Part shown: positions 33,385-43,509 of the stretch, one piece after another | Position numbering within the stretch: the stretch's first letter is position 1 | Layout of the letters: each line of letters begins with the position of its first letter | Assembly: GCA_034231615.1 (NCBI GenBank) | Contig: CM067316.1 | Span: forward strand, 24,699,791-24,763,790 | Direction: 5' to 3' | DNA from: Meghimatium bilineatum | Taxonomy: Eukaryota > Mollusca > Gastropoda > Stylommatophora > Philomycidae | Length of the DNA: 64,000 nt | The notes under the pieces: model-generated | Told to the model about the DNA's origin: nothing | The model's input: only the letters and a program-made list of their open reading frames with translations | Databases searched by the model: none | Position numbers and translations under genes: made by a program

Positions 33385-34055
33385 CAAAGTACTTACCTAA
33401 GTGTTAAAAAATTGCACAAATGCCTTAATAATCTGCTCTATTTTAATCCGACTATGAGAACAATTACGGTGTCACACAAGAAAACAACGCCTAGAAAACT
33501 GCAGGAATCTAAATATTCAACCTCGCCTTCTGTGGTAACAAACCTGTAACTGTCAAACGCGACCCATGCCAGGCAGTGGGACGAAACATGTGGACGCTGT
33601 AGTGAGAGGTCTGTGTACTGCGGTTTTTTTCTCTAACGCTTGATCACACACCTTCTGAGTAGTCCCTGTAGTGTCTCTTAAAGGCTGGTCTGTGGAAACT
33701 GTTGACTCGTGCCTAGTCTCATGCGTTAATTTTAAAATGTGTGGTTGTTAATAAAAATGTAGTCCAGAGAACGGACTTCGAAACGTCATAGTCTAGTCTA
33801 CAGTCTAACCGGTATATGTGCGCCTTGCGTCTGTTATTACATTCCTTCTTCGATTCCAACTTCTTGTTCAGAATGCCCTGTTGCTGTATATTGTGAACAC
33901 GTTGTAAAATTTATATAGGCCTACATATATCATATTATCTATCTATTTGGAAAAGTCTTCTAAATTTCTCCTTCGATATTATAATAAATGATTCCCAGTT
34001 ATGTTTCTTCTAGTTTTGTGATCAATTGTTATACAGGCCAATATTGGTCATGTAT
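33385..34055. other. No gene seen; possible Rep-A trace
   Basis: AATGTAGTCCAGAGAACGGA near 33757 followed by GTGCGCCTTGCGTCTG resembles part of Rep-A. Otherwise nothing was recognised. Confidence 0.4.
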
Positions 34056-34059
34056 AGAG

Positions 34060-34257
34060 CGGCTCAAATCATTCGGCTCTATCGTGGCGAGCTACAGATG
34101 GCCAAAGTACCGGGTTCGAATCCCACCTCAGGCAAATGTGCATCTGGACCGTTCAGACAGCAATGACACACTATTGAATGTATTTATATTGCCTAGAAAT
34201 TCGCAGCGGCCAAAAATGCTGCGTTGATGGCTACATCCTGAATAGGTTATGCTACCA
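34060..34257 (+). mobile_element. tRNA-derived SINE (SINE-T copy 2)
   Basis: The head contains a perfect B box GGTTCGAATCC at 34113-34123, with CGTGGCGAGCTACAGATGG upstream where the A box is expected. The body runs ATCTGGACCGTTCAGACAGC, TTATATTGCCTAGAAATTCG, then GCTGCGTTGATGGCTACATC and CTGAATAGG. It is the best copy of the family here. No tRNA cloverleaf can be closed around it. Confidence 0.82.
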
Positions 34258-34259
34258 AT

Positions 34260-34790
34260 TTCACTTTATCGATTCTTTTAGGTCACCTAAGGTTCCCACA
34301 ACTTGTTTTACATAGGTCATGTGGGTCAGATTATTATTACGTAAACAGTGAATCTAGGACAATATGGTTATTTTGGTTATTCTCTGCCCTCTTCAACGAC
34401 AATGTAACCGCTTCCCGTGCGGTGCAAGGATTTAATTGTGTAGCGTAAACGCCATATCTCAAGTTCAGTCTCTCGTCGACCGAAATTTTCCGACATGGAC
34501 GGTGGGAAAGTATCTTGTGAACATACCTGGAAGATTGTTTTCAGGGAACTTCCTACAGATTATCTTTCTTATATGGAATACGAAGACGGCATCGTAACGG
34601 CAAATGTTTTTTTTTTATAGCCACGTCATCTTGATGCAACCCAAATTTCCGAATTTCAAGTTCTGATCATCACTAAGCTGGCAGATACAAACTTTGCTTA
34701 ATATCTTAAATGTCTGAATTTCTTGTCCTTTAAGTCATATTTCAGTTTAGCAAATAGAAACGCGTACAGCGTTCTTGTTCAGGCGCATAG
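34260..34790. other. No gene seen
   Basis: Unique-looking sequence with a short poly-T tract near 34608. Confidence 0.5.
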
Positions 34791-34797
34791 CTTGGAA

Positions 34798-34960
34798 TAT
34801 TATACATTCGCCTATGTTTTCATAACTTCGAATAATACACTCGCCTATGTTTTCATAACTTCGAATAATACACTCGTCTATGTTTTCATAACTTCGAATA
34901 ATACACTCGTCTATGTTTTCATAACTTCGAATAATACACTCGTCTATGTTTTCGACACAA
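34798..34960. repeat. 33-bp minisatellite (open on both strands)
   Basis: About five units of 33 bp: CATAACTTCGAATAATACAC then TCGTCTATGTTTT. The period is eleven codons, so both strands stay open (VFITSNNTLVY and NIDECIIRSYE). No upstream gene is apparent, so this is treated as a repeat, not a protein. Confidence 0.95.
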
Positions 34961-34964
34961 ACAA

Positions 34965-35570
34965 TGAGAACAAGCAAATTTATTTTCTATTTATTGGAGC
35001 TTTGTCATGGAAGAACAATTCATAATTAGTCATTTCTCTGCAACGAGTGTCTTTTTTCGGTCTTTATGCGACATCAAATAATTTACAAACAGCAGCGGTT
35101 GGTTGCTGATCCAGTGGTCCATGGGCTCATGCCCTTTGACCTAATGCCATTAGTTAGCATTATATTGCTGGGAAGTATGTGGATTTTCGGCCCACCCCAG
35201 GACAGAGCCAGAGAATAACTATCACACCTCCAGGAAGGTAGGTTTCAACCTATGCACTGCTCCCAGCCACTGTAGCCAAGATAGGGTTCACTGTACTCAT
35301 TCCCCGCCACCAATTGACTACTGGTTATACCGAACTTCTCTATTGCTCAAGGCATGCAACCAAATGTTCACGTAAAAAGGATTGTCACGTTCTGAGTCAC
35401 TGTGCCTCTATGATGGGCCTCAGCCATAGGAAAAACAATTATGTCAGTTTCCACCTCCTTAGTGCTGCACAGTATATCTCTGGCTCCCTCCCAACCACAG
35501 AGGGTGCATACATATAATATATATTCTGGCAAACATGAAACACATTTCAACAATCAAATAAAAGCATAAT
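34965..35570. other. No gene seen
   Basis: Moderately GC-rich stretch near 35100-35300. No element was recognised. Confidence 0.45.
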
Positions 35571-35576
35571 TGTATA

Positions 35577-35630
35577 GATGACATGCCATGAAGCTTCTAT
35601 AAGATAACCTCAATATAACGGCATGTCATC
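35577..35630. repeat. 54-bp mini-inverted element, copy 2
   Basis: Perfect 11-bp inverted termini GATGACATGCC and GGCATGTCATC enclose 32 bp that include AAGCTTCTATAAGATAACCT. The reverse complement recurs at 17394-17450. Confidence 0.65.
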
Positions 35631-35807
35631 CACTAAGGTTTTCTGTTGCATGAATGGTATGTCTAGTGGGCCATTGGTGAGACCCACAGACGCAACCACA
35701 TGCGGAAACAGCAGCGGTAGTTAACTAGCTACCCTTCCAGTAAACGGCATCCGACACTCTAGTGTTTAAAACCAATACATTCAGCAATATGAAATGTCTA
35801 TTCGAAA

Positions 35808-35975
35808 CGTCATATGCCATCATTATTTTACTCCTCGAAATGATATATGCTATTATTATTTTACTCCTCGAAATGACATATGACATCATTATTTTACTCC
35901 TCGAAATGACATATGACATCATTATTTTATTCCTCGAAATGCTATATGCCATCATTATTTTACTCTTGGAAATTC
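35808..35975. repeat. 33-bp minisatellite (open on both strands)
   Basis: Five units of 33 bp with CATATGACATCATTATTTTA then CTCCTCGAAATGA. Both strands are open; the plus frame gives a hydrophobic MTYDIIILLLE repeat. It is unrelated in sequence to the 33-bp array 850 bp upstream. Confidence 0.95.
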
Positions 35976-35979
35976 TCAT

Positions 35980-36545
35980 CCACTCACTACAAGAACTGTG
36001 TTTCACCCTCGAAGTCATATCTCTAAATGAATATTATATAATCAATATTTTCTATATTGATGACATTTTCCTCCTCGTTACAGTCTAGCAGGCAGACGAT
36101 CCCCCATGTTGATTGTCTTTCTGATGCTGTGTCAGATGTTACTCTGTTCATGCGGTGTTACAATGTCACGGTACGCAGATGGGAGGAGGTTGTACTCCTA
36201 TTCGATTTCTAGAACTGATGTCCGATGAAGATTGGAGCTCACGCGAGGTAAGGCCCTACAATACCTTCAAGCGTTGGCCCTGGTCATATGATGAGTCTCG
36301 ATAGTTTGGCTAATGAGTATGTGATGAAAAGTTAAGACAAATGAATTCACGCTATAAATTGATGTGTACAAGCGAAAGACGCAAATATCACTGCATTGCC
36401 TTACAACTTGCCAACAATTCATGATCAGTGTAAAAAAATCAGCAAATATATATGAACTGAATTACGTACAATAAACAGCAATATGTTCTCTGTTCTCACA
36501 GTGGGAAAATATTGGATGCTTAAATAAAAACTACCGTCGAAGTCA
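35980..36545. other. No gene seen
   Basis: No recognised feature. Confidence 0.5.
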
Positions 36546-36547
36546 CA

Positions 36548-36675
36548 TGAGTCGGGCCATTTCCGCAATCACAACGGCGACACAAGGCATTTCCGTATTC
36601 TGGACTACATTCTGCTGGAAATCTAGTATGGTCAATGTCCTACTACAAGTTAGATCAGGTGGACGTTTGAGAACG
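36548..36675 (+). mobile_element. Rep-A short retroposon, old copy
   Basis: Contains GTCGGGCCATTTCCGCAATC, ACGGCGACACAAGGCATTTC, GGACTACATTCTGCTGGAAA and TTTGAGAACGACC in Rep-A order. It lacks the first bases and the (GAA)n tail has decayed. Confidence 0.65.
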
Positions 36676-36782
36676 ACCACATGAACACAATAAAACTCAC
36701 TGATAGACAATAGCTATTTTGAATGACGTCATTAAAATGGCAGCAACCATGTGGAGTGGAGAGAAAGACGAGCTTGTAAGCC

Positions 36783-37475
36783 AGGGGTCGGCAACATGGA
36801 AGCAACCGGTGATCTACTTTTAAAATTCTCACTTTGTGAGAGGATCTACCCGATTTAAATAACCACAATGGCCACATATGTGTACTTCTGACAACGGTCA
36901 AATACATATTTGTATGTATGTATGGCCTTTTTCTTCTTGCAGATGGTCATTTAGCAATAAGAAGAAACAACGAGTTGAATATTTTCTCACGAATAGGGAT
37001 TTTTCAAGCTTCTCTCTTGACCATTACTGCTAAGCACGGGCGCTTTATACAGAGAAAGTGCCCTGGCATGTGTAAGTAAGCCCATATATACGACTTCTGT
37101 GGCGGTGGTCGATGTTTACCTTAAAATTAAAAAGGGCATATGCCCAATACAAAGTTGAAATTTTGTGCAGAAAATCATTAAAAGGGAGGGGGGATGTTTA
37201 CCCACTTTCAGCTAAATACCTAGTGAAAGTCGTGTTCCGATTTCCTATGGCAGGGGGAGGGTTTAATATACTCCCTTTCCCCTCATGTAAGACTTGTATT
37301 TAATGCAATATACATGACTGGGTAAGTTTTATCCTTACAAAAAATAGGTTATTGGCTCCATTTTATTGACCTTTTGAGGTCACGGATAAGGTTAATGATT
37401 ACATTTTTTAAAACAATATTCTAAATGGCGATCAACTAAATATATTCTCCCGATCGACGTATTGCCCAGTTCCGT
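36783..37475. mobile_element. hAT-like element, candidate
   Basis: The left end CAGGGGTCGGCAACATGGAA is the terminus seen in the MITEs at 42558 and 61804, followed by GGTGATCTACTTTTAAAATT. A decayed inverse of the same pattern lies at about 37425-37475 (GATCAACTAAATAT, GATCGACGTATTGCCC). The right boundary is uncertain and a target duplication is not convincing. No transposase was recognised inside. Confidence 0.4.
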
Positions 37476-37609
37476 ATCAGCAATAGAGAGAACAAATTTT
37501 AAGTCCGTCTCCATTTGACGACATCCAGAAAGTAGTCAATGAAAGTGCATCTGAAAGTCAGCAAATGTACGTAGGACCATATATACGAGTATATATATAA
37601 ATGTGGGCC

Positions 37610-38610
37610 ATGTGGCTTGCATTTTCCAACGACGGAATCATGTTATCTTTAATGTAGCCATCCCATCGTCTTCTTCGTTAGCCCTTTCTCCTTCTCCCGG
37701 GTACTATGCACTCCATTAATTGTCTTTCTAAACAGTTGTGTCTCTTTATATGACCAAAAAGGTGTCGTTTTTTATTGGTTTTTTTCTTTAGCTATTATGT
37801 TTAGTAATCAATACTCTGGCAAGTTCAATGTGTTTATAATATCTGAGTTTCTCAATTTTTTTTTCCTTTATGATATTCTAAGTATCTTTCTGTAGCATTA
37901 TATCTCAAAGTAGTTGATCTTATTTGCCGCTGTTTTACTTAAGGTCATTTGCTTCACAGCCGAATCTTGTAACCAGAAAAATAAAAGTTCTTAGCATTAG
38001 CAGTTTCGTTTTTATTTTATAATTTTTCCATATGTTTTTCAAACGTATTATTTTACAATATGCCATTCCAATCGCTTTCTTATCTCTGCCTTGCAGTCTC
38101 CTGCACCATTGATGTTTGGTTGGTCCTAAATATTCAAATTTATCAACAGTATCTTGGTATTGTCCATTTTGATTTTTTGGTTATTGTGTTGATATATTTG
38201 CTGACATAATGTGTTTTAAATATGTTTTCTGATTGGCTGTATTTCTTCGCGCTCTTGATTATTTGTTCCAATACCTTTATATCATTTGAATGAGCACAGT
38301 GTTGTCTGTGTATCGTAGTTCAGGGATTTTAAAACCACCAATGTTTAAAGAATGGTAGTCAGCGTTGTGTATGGGAAAACATGTATGGGGAAAGTGTGCA
38401 TCCCTGCCTTACTCCACTCTGAACCTCAAACTACTCTGAGAGATTGCCTTTATAACTTCACTGCAGCCGTTTGATCTTGGTAAAGCTCTTTTATTAGATG
38501 AGTCAAATGTCTTGGAAAATCCATGTTGTTCATTATCTCCTATAGTTTCTGGTGTTTGGAGGCAGTCGAACGCTTTTGAGTAATCTACATAGCACATGTG
38601 CAGGTCATTT
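37610..38610 (-). pseudogene. LINE reverse transcriptase to C-terminus relic
   Basis: The minus strand starts MCYVDYSKAFDCLQTPETIG (RT motif A with its aspartate at about 38585). It passes QSSLRFRVEWSKAGMH-like sequence, a decayed catalytic box RYTDNTVLI (normally YADDTV) near 38305, then DTVDKFEYLG and HLFGHIKRHNCLERQ near 37740-37700, followed by a GRPKKRW-like block. Many stops and shifts. The tail matches 49530-49860. This is the longest single LINE piece spanning the RT palm and tail. Confidence 0.75.
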
Positions 38611-38614
38611 GAGA

Positions 38615-39535
38615 ATTCCCTACACTTTCTATGATAAGCCTAATGTTAAGGATATGATATCTTATACATACATGTACATATTACAAATATCTAACACACA
38701 TGTACATTGTAGAAACATCAAACACACAGGGACATAGTACTAACCTCTAACAAAAATGTAGAAATACGTTTATGCATCACAGCTCCCTAACTGTGGTCTT
38801 GAATCTTGTTCTGTGAAAACAATATATAGTATATGTAAATGCAACCACCTCAAACACTTCTAGGTTTAAGCAATTCTGTTATTTAGTATGTTTTATGTCA
38901 GGAACGTTTTGTTTACTTTGTTTTATACTCCAGGAATTACGAACAATAGAGTTCTTGTATCCATGGGTGCAATTTTATTGGGGGGGGGGGGGGAAGTGGC
39001 ATATCCAAATTATTGTTGAATACTCAGAAAAAAGGATACCTAGAAATAAGGTAACCTAATCTCGGTAGCCTGCAATGTTTTTGAAGATCTTCAGTAAATT
39101 TTAATTTGGACATAAGTAGATTATTCTTGCCAGAAATACAGCTCAAATATTTGTGTTGATAAAGTTTTCACTGTGAGCAGCTTTAGTTCATGCGCGATTC
39201 ATCAAACGTCAGCTTATGTTTGTGTTTGAAGACATAAGATGATTTGATCAAGTTCACCCGCTGATCGCAATGACCGGCGTACAACTCTTTACTCCCACCT
39301 CCTCCCCTTCATACTGCACACATAATTACATAATTATACTATTATTTAATGTATGAGTAATTCGTTTGTCTTATAATAATCAAGGACACTCAAGAATTTA
39401 GAGCAGTGACTGTGAACCATTTTTGATAGTTTTTGATAGTAGATTTGGGAAGGACTAACGCCCGCATCCACTTTGGAACATCAGATCATTTTCTGTGGGA
39501 CAGCAGCAACTTTTATTACTAGGATTTTAGACAAA
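38615..39535. other. No gene seen; 14-G tract
   Basis: A run of 14 G lies at 38980-38993. Short imperfect repeats of ACACATGTACAT occur at 38665-38740. Confidence 0.5.
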
Positions 39536-39539
39536 ATTC

Positions 39540-39850
39540 CGGTAAACCTAACGATTAAACTCCCACCTGTTAAACCATAAACTAACGATTCAACCTCAAC
39601 CTAGCGATTAAACTCCCACCTGAAGATTTAAACCCCCATCTAAAGATTTAAATCCCCTCCTAGCGATTAAATCTCTCCCCCCCCCAACCTAACGATTAAA
39701 CCCTCACCTAGCGATTAACCCCACCCATCTAACGATTAAACCCCTATCTAGCGATTCCCCCCCCCCCCCCACCTAGCAATTAAACCCCCACCTATCGATT
39801 AAACCCCCAAATATCGATTAAACCCCCTTATAGCAATTAAACCCCCGTCT
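39540..39850. repeat. 19-bp minisatellite
   Basis: About fifteen units of roughly 17-20 bp around CTAGCGATTAAACCCCCAC. A 14-C tract at 39757-39770 has grown inside one unit. Only the GATTAAAC core is constant. Confidence 0.9.
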
Positions 39851-39854
39851 AACG

Positions 39855-40235
39855 AGTTTCCAAAGAAAAAGAACTAAATCCATCATGAAAATGAAGGAAT
39901 TACAAACATAGGGTGTATGTATTTATTTTAAGGTAAACCCCTTTCCGCTTACTGAAGACGCATTAACAGCCCTGATTGTGACTCCCATTTGGGACACTTT
40001 CTTACCTCTGGCCCATGCTGTTCCTCCCCCCCCTACCCCTGTACTATTCATGAAAGGTCCATTAAAAATGTCAATTATGTTCCGTACAGCTACGCCTTTT
40101 CAGGTTTATTGATGTTCATTTTAATAAATTATGAGCTTACACCAATATTGAAACACAAATCTATCCCAATGGAAACGAAAAGATAAATCATAAATTCAAT
40201 CTTTATATCATTAAAGCGTTATCAATATCAGACAT
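39855..40235. other. No gene seen
   Basis: AT-rich sequence without recognised features. Confidence 0.5.
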
Positions 40236-40239
40236 GGAC

Positions 40240-40569
40240 AGTAACAAAAGAACAAGAGAGGAAGCTTACTACGTGTGAAATAAGATGTTTAAGAAAATCA
40301 CCAAAACAGAACAATAAGAGATAATGTGAGGAATGAAGAGATTACATGAACTGTTGAAACAACAGCTGTGGTCAAATATATTGAAAAACAGACTGAAATG
40401 GTTCGGCCAAAAATGAGAATGAATCCTTATTGGCCAGTGGCAAGAACATACACAATAAAAATAGAAATAGCAAGATACAAAGGAAGGAAAAGAAGAAGAT
40501 GGGTTGAAAAGGTTACAGACATTCTGAGACGTCATAATAGTTCTGCATATCAAGCGGCCAAACGTGTAA
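40240..40569 (+). pseudogene. RTE-like LINE C-terminus
   Basis: After frame correction the order is LTTCEIRCLRKSPK, TVETTAVVKYIEKQ, MRMNPYWPVARTYTIK, then RRRWVEKVTDILRRHNSSAY and QAAKRV. This is the EMRCLRK to GRPRKRW tail of an RTE-like polyprotein. It stops abruptly where a Nimb-like 3' end begins. Confidence 0.8.
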
Positions 40570-40660
40570 TGGTCTTCTTCTTCTTCTTTCGTTCACTTGA
40601 AACATGTCTATATCTGTAATTCCGTCTCCTTGATAAAACTCACTGTCATTTGTAGTTTTC
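40570..40660 (-). mobile_element. Nimb-like LINE 3' end, 90-bp fragment
   Basis: The minus strand encodes LQMTVSFIKETELQI with a natural stop, then ACATGTTTCAAGTGAACGAA and an AGAAGAAGAAGAAG tail. It is nearly identical to 29642-29730. It abuts the RTE-like relic, so it is a severely truncated insertion. No clear target duplication was read. Confidence 0.78.
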
Positions 40661-40785
40661 CTGTAATTGAGGTTAGGCCCTTTCGAGGTATAGGGCCCAT
40701 CACCTCCCCTGTCTGAACACCCGCCACAGGTTAGGCATCATGACTATTAATAGATATAAACATGTTCCCATTGTGTTTGTGCGTG
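40661..40785. other. No feature seen
   Basis: Short GC-richer spacer before the next dispersed repeat. Confidence 0.4.
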
Positions 40786-40789
40786 ACAT

Positions 40790-40940
40790 CCTGATTAATT
40801 GTGCGCCTTTTGGTTGGTTGCCTCCGTCTTCAGCACATTGCTTACTTGGGCAGGACTGTGATCTACTCGAGTGGTACTGCCCGACCATTCTTCGTTTCCA
40901 GCCCCGATGGCTGAACTAAGCCCCATCACCACTTCACGAT
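40790..40940. repeat. Dispersed repeat, pair member 1
   Basis: About 150 bp homologous to 43510-43685 in the same orientation. They share GCTTACTTGGGCAGGACTGT (GCTTGCTTGGGCAGGATTGT in the partner), GTTTCCAGCC, GGCTGAACTAAG/GGCTGGACTAAG and TGGCCTCAATGGGG. The family is not recognised and no coding sense is certain. Confidence 0.65.
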
Positions 40941-41464
40941 GCTGGCCTCAATGGGGCCATGGCCTGAAAACAGATCGTGATTCGATCCAGCGACGCCTTA
41001 CAGCAAAAGCAGAGAAAAAACAACAGACAGATATATCTTAGTAAATATTGTTCAGATGAATTATCATCCTGTGCTCCCTCCTCTATTTGGTTTTTTTTTG
41101 GTCGCCCAAGTAAGCCTCTGTTGCCTACAGTGCAGGGTGGATATGACCATGTTGAGAACCATTCATTTAGAGAACAAAGTTGATGCATTTGTGTTTTGAA
41201 TATACCGAATAATGTGGAAGAGTTTAATTTACTATAGAAACACGAATACGGGCGTTCTATTAGAATAACTAGAAATGAGAAAATAGTCAATGAAAGGAAA
41301 TGATGGGAATGTTTTTCTTCTAAAAAACACCTGATTGATTAAGACCGAACATAGAAATGTTCAAGGGCGGCACGTAATGGGAAAAAATAACAAGGAAACA
41401 GAGATCAAATAGTTTGTCAGAGAACGTGTCTGTTCTGAAACGGAGACGGCTACTTATCTGATAT

Positions 41465-41504
41465 TATTCTTTATCTATGTTCGCTATCATACTCCTGCAG
41501 GTTT
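41465..41504 (-). mobile_element. Rep-A, half interrupted by LINE (part 1)
   Basis: TTATTCTTTATCTATGTTCG then CTATCATACTCCTGCAG is the tail half of Rep-A. The rest resumes at 41978 after a LINE fragment. TTTGACA occurs at both junctions (41502-41508 and near 41971). Confidence 0.55.
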
Positions 41505-41975
41505 GACACTAGTTAGTTAGTTTGTTCCTTTCGTGCTGCAAGCGACACATAGGGCAGAGGTTTTGGTTCTCCATATGATGCTGCCCGCTGCCTGCAGCTT
41601 TAGTTCCTGGATGGTCTTACAACCTATTAATTCCCCTTCTTTAAGAATGGTGTTTTAAAGGGTTGTTTTAGGTTGTTTTGTTTTTTTACCCTCAGGTGAC
41701 CACATAAGGGCTTGTTGGTTTATTCTGTTTATATCTAATAGTAAAACGTGACCAAGGTATTTCCATCTTCGTTTTCTTATGATGTTTGAAACATACTCTT
41801 GGTGTTTTGTCTCTTAGATCACTATTTGTGACGATGTCGCTCCATTTTTTGTTCATCAGTTTGTGAAGACATTTGTTTTCGAAGCTGTTTAGTTTGTTGT
41901 CTATTGCTTGAGTTGATTTCCAGCTTTCACTACCATACGTTAACACTGAGACAAAGCATGAGTTAAATTTTGACA
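41505..41975 (-). pseudogene. RTE-like LINE C-terminus inserted in Rep-A
   Basis: Minus-strand frame 42009-41692: SVLTYGSESWKSTQAIDNKL, NSFENKCLHKLMNKKWSDIV, then a DLRDKT region, followed after a break by EPKPLPYVSLAARKE. The low-coordinate end carries an (AACT)n-like tail, CTAGTTAGTTAGTTTG in the shown strand. Sister copy at 23905-24350. Confidence 0.8.
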
Positions 41976-42080
41976 AATGCAGTCTGGAGAATGGAATACA
42001 TTGTATCAAAGTTTAAAGCTTGACTGTGATGCCTGCGTCTTTCGTTCTAACACATCCGAATTCAGTATGTTATGGTTGTC
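41976..42080 (-). mobile_element. Rep-A, half interrupted by LINE (part 2)
   Basis: GCAGTCTGGAGAATGGAATA then CATTGTATCAAAGTTTAAAG and ACACATCCGAATTCAG continue the Rep-A copy begun at 41465. Confidence 0.55.
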
Positions 42081-42465
42081 TTTTGTGTGTGACTGATGCT
42101 CTAAGAGATGGGTTTCTCGACCTTTTCAGAAGGCAAGCACCACCCACAAGTAAACCTGAGGGTTCGAGCATTACCCACAAGTAAACCTGAGGGTGCGAGC
42201 ATCACCCACATGTAATACACAGTTATTCGTCCATTACAAGTAATGATGACCATTTATTACATCCACTTTTGAAATTCAGTTAGAATTATGTTCTTGATTG
42301 TGAGCTCGTAGGTGGCTAATAAGCCCTACTCTGGTCGTAAATGCAATTGGGCAGTTCGGGCATGGGATGACCAATGTAGATGGTTTTTGTTCCACCCATG
42401 ACTTTGTACCTACTCTCCACTGTTTTGGCCACTTTGAGGTTGTGTAGCATTCAACAGCTTACCAT
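42081..42465. other. No gene seen; possible hAT end
   Basis: GGGTTTCTCGACCTTTTCAG at 42110 resembles a decayed hAT terminus. A 32-bp segment (AGCATTACCCACAAGTAAAC type) is repeated about three times at 42135-42215. Confidence 0.4.
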
Positions 42466-42469
42466 GGAG

Positions 42470-43170
42470 AAGTATGTTTTTGCAGGCGAAGATCTGGCAT
42501 ACGTATCAGATGACCTGCGCAACGAATCTACGTCTGCATCAGAATAATGCTATAGACTATGGATCGGCAACCAATGGCACGCGTGCCACACTTGGCACGC
42601 CAAGCAATTTCAAATGGAACGCAGACCATGCAAGGGTAAGGATCCCATTAATAATTTTTTTAAATATTTTTATATTTCAAGAAACTCTATTTCTTTTTAT
42701 GTTATTTAAAACTTTACATATTATTGAATATCACTATATATTAATTACTTAAAATAATAAAAATATATGGTAAAATAAGAATATTGGCCTCGACTTGTAT
42801 AAAATGATATGTGATGTTGGCACTCTGAATAATTTGAAACCTCAAGTTGGCACACAGCAAAAGGTTGCCGACCCCTGCTATAGACACCAGATCTGTCAAA
42901 GACCATGGTATCTGGAATTGTGTCTTGCCATCTGATGTTCATAACGTTTCTAAAAAAAAGTTGAGTGAAAGTGATTGAGTATCCTCACATGTCGCTTATA
43001 CACAGCCCATGTTTCACAAGCATATAACAGCACTGGAAGTACCATTGCTCTGTAAACATTCAGCTTACTTTGTAAGTTAATTATATTTCTATGCCACACA
43101 TTTGGGCATAGTCTGCCGAAAGTGTTGCTTGCCTTGTCTATCCTGTACACTTCATCATCAACGCTAGCCT
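42470..43170 (-). pseudogene. LINE C-terminal relic (interrupted by MITE)
   Basis: Minus strand in order: ASVDDEVYRIDKASNTFGRL, then SKLNVYRAMVLPVLLYACET and WAVYKRHVRILNHFH. Next are NIRWQDTIPDTMVFDRSG and VYS, the MITE, then ILMQT, a stop and IRCAGHLIRMPDLRLQ. The MITE at 42558-42877 lies exactly between VYS and the next codons; removing it and one duplication joins the frame. Otherwise it has at least one stop and one shift. It belongs to the same family as 22735-23235, 26928-27752 and 60380-61080. Confidence 0.85.
42558..42877. mobile_element. hAT-type MITE with 8-bp target duplication
   Basis: A 320-bp element between perfect 8-bp repeats CTATAGAC (42550-42557 and 42878-42885). The right end is GGTTGCCGACCCCTG; the left end TATGGATCGGCAACC matches CAGGGGTCGGCAACC in 10 to 11 positions. 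The subterminal CACTTGGCACGCCAAGCAAT and CAAGTTGGCACACAGCAAAA are shared with the element at 61804-61996, in reverse orientation. The 8-bp duplication and these termini are typical of the hAT superfamily. It is non-coding and would need a transposase from elsewhere. Confidence 0.92.
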
Positions 43171-43182
43171 TTTGTGATATCT

Positions 43183-43302
43183 GTCTGTCTGCCAGCTTGC
43201 CTGTCTGGCTGGCTGCCTGTCTGTCTGGCTGGCTGTCTGTCTGTCTGGCTGGCTGCCTGTCTGGCTGGCTGCCTGTCTGTCTGGCTGGCTGTCTGTCTGC
43301 AT
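43183..43302. repeat. (CTGT/CTGG)n microsatellite
   Basis: About 120 bp of CTGT, CTGG and CTGC tetranucleotides arranged as GGCTGGCTGCCTGTCTGTCT blocks. It lies just beyond the conserved LINE codons ASVDDEVYRI and opens an artificial TDRQPARQ frame. Confidence 0.95.
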
Positions 43303-43509
43303 GTACATGCGTGCGTGAGTACATGTGTATTTGTTAATGAATTAATCAAGTTAATGAATTCGGCGAGGTTGAATGCTACCCAGAATATCAGGATTTTACC
43401 ATAAACGAGAAAACACAGAAAATGAAAGGGAAATTGAAAGCAAAAGTAAAATTGATTGAAAACTGGTCATATTTATAATTTTGTCGTGCAGACATGTCAA
43501 CTATTCGGG

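Noticed and set aside
34105..34130. tRNA gene suggested by GGTTCGAATCC
   Set aside because: No cloverleaf with acceptor stem can be closed. The body is shared with two other SINE copies, so it is a SINE head.
35762..36088. Hydrophobic 108-codon frame that looks like repeated membrane segments
   Set aside because: It is a 33-bp minisatellite, open on both strands, with no flanking gene context.
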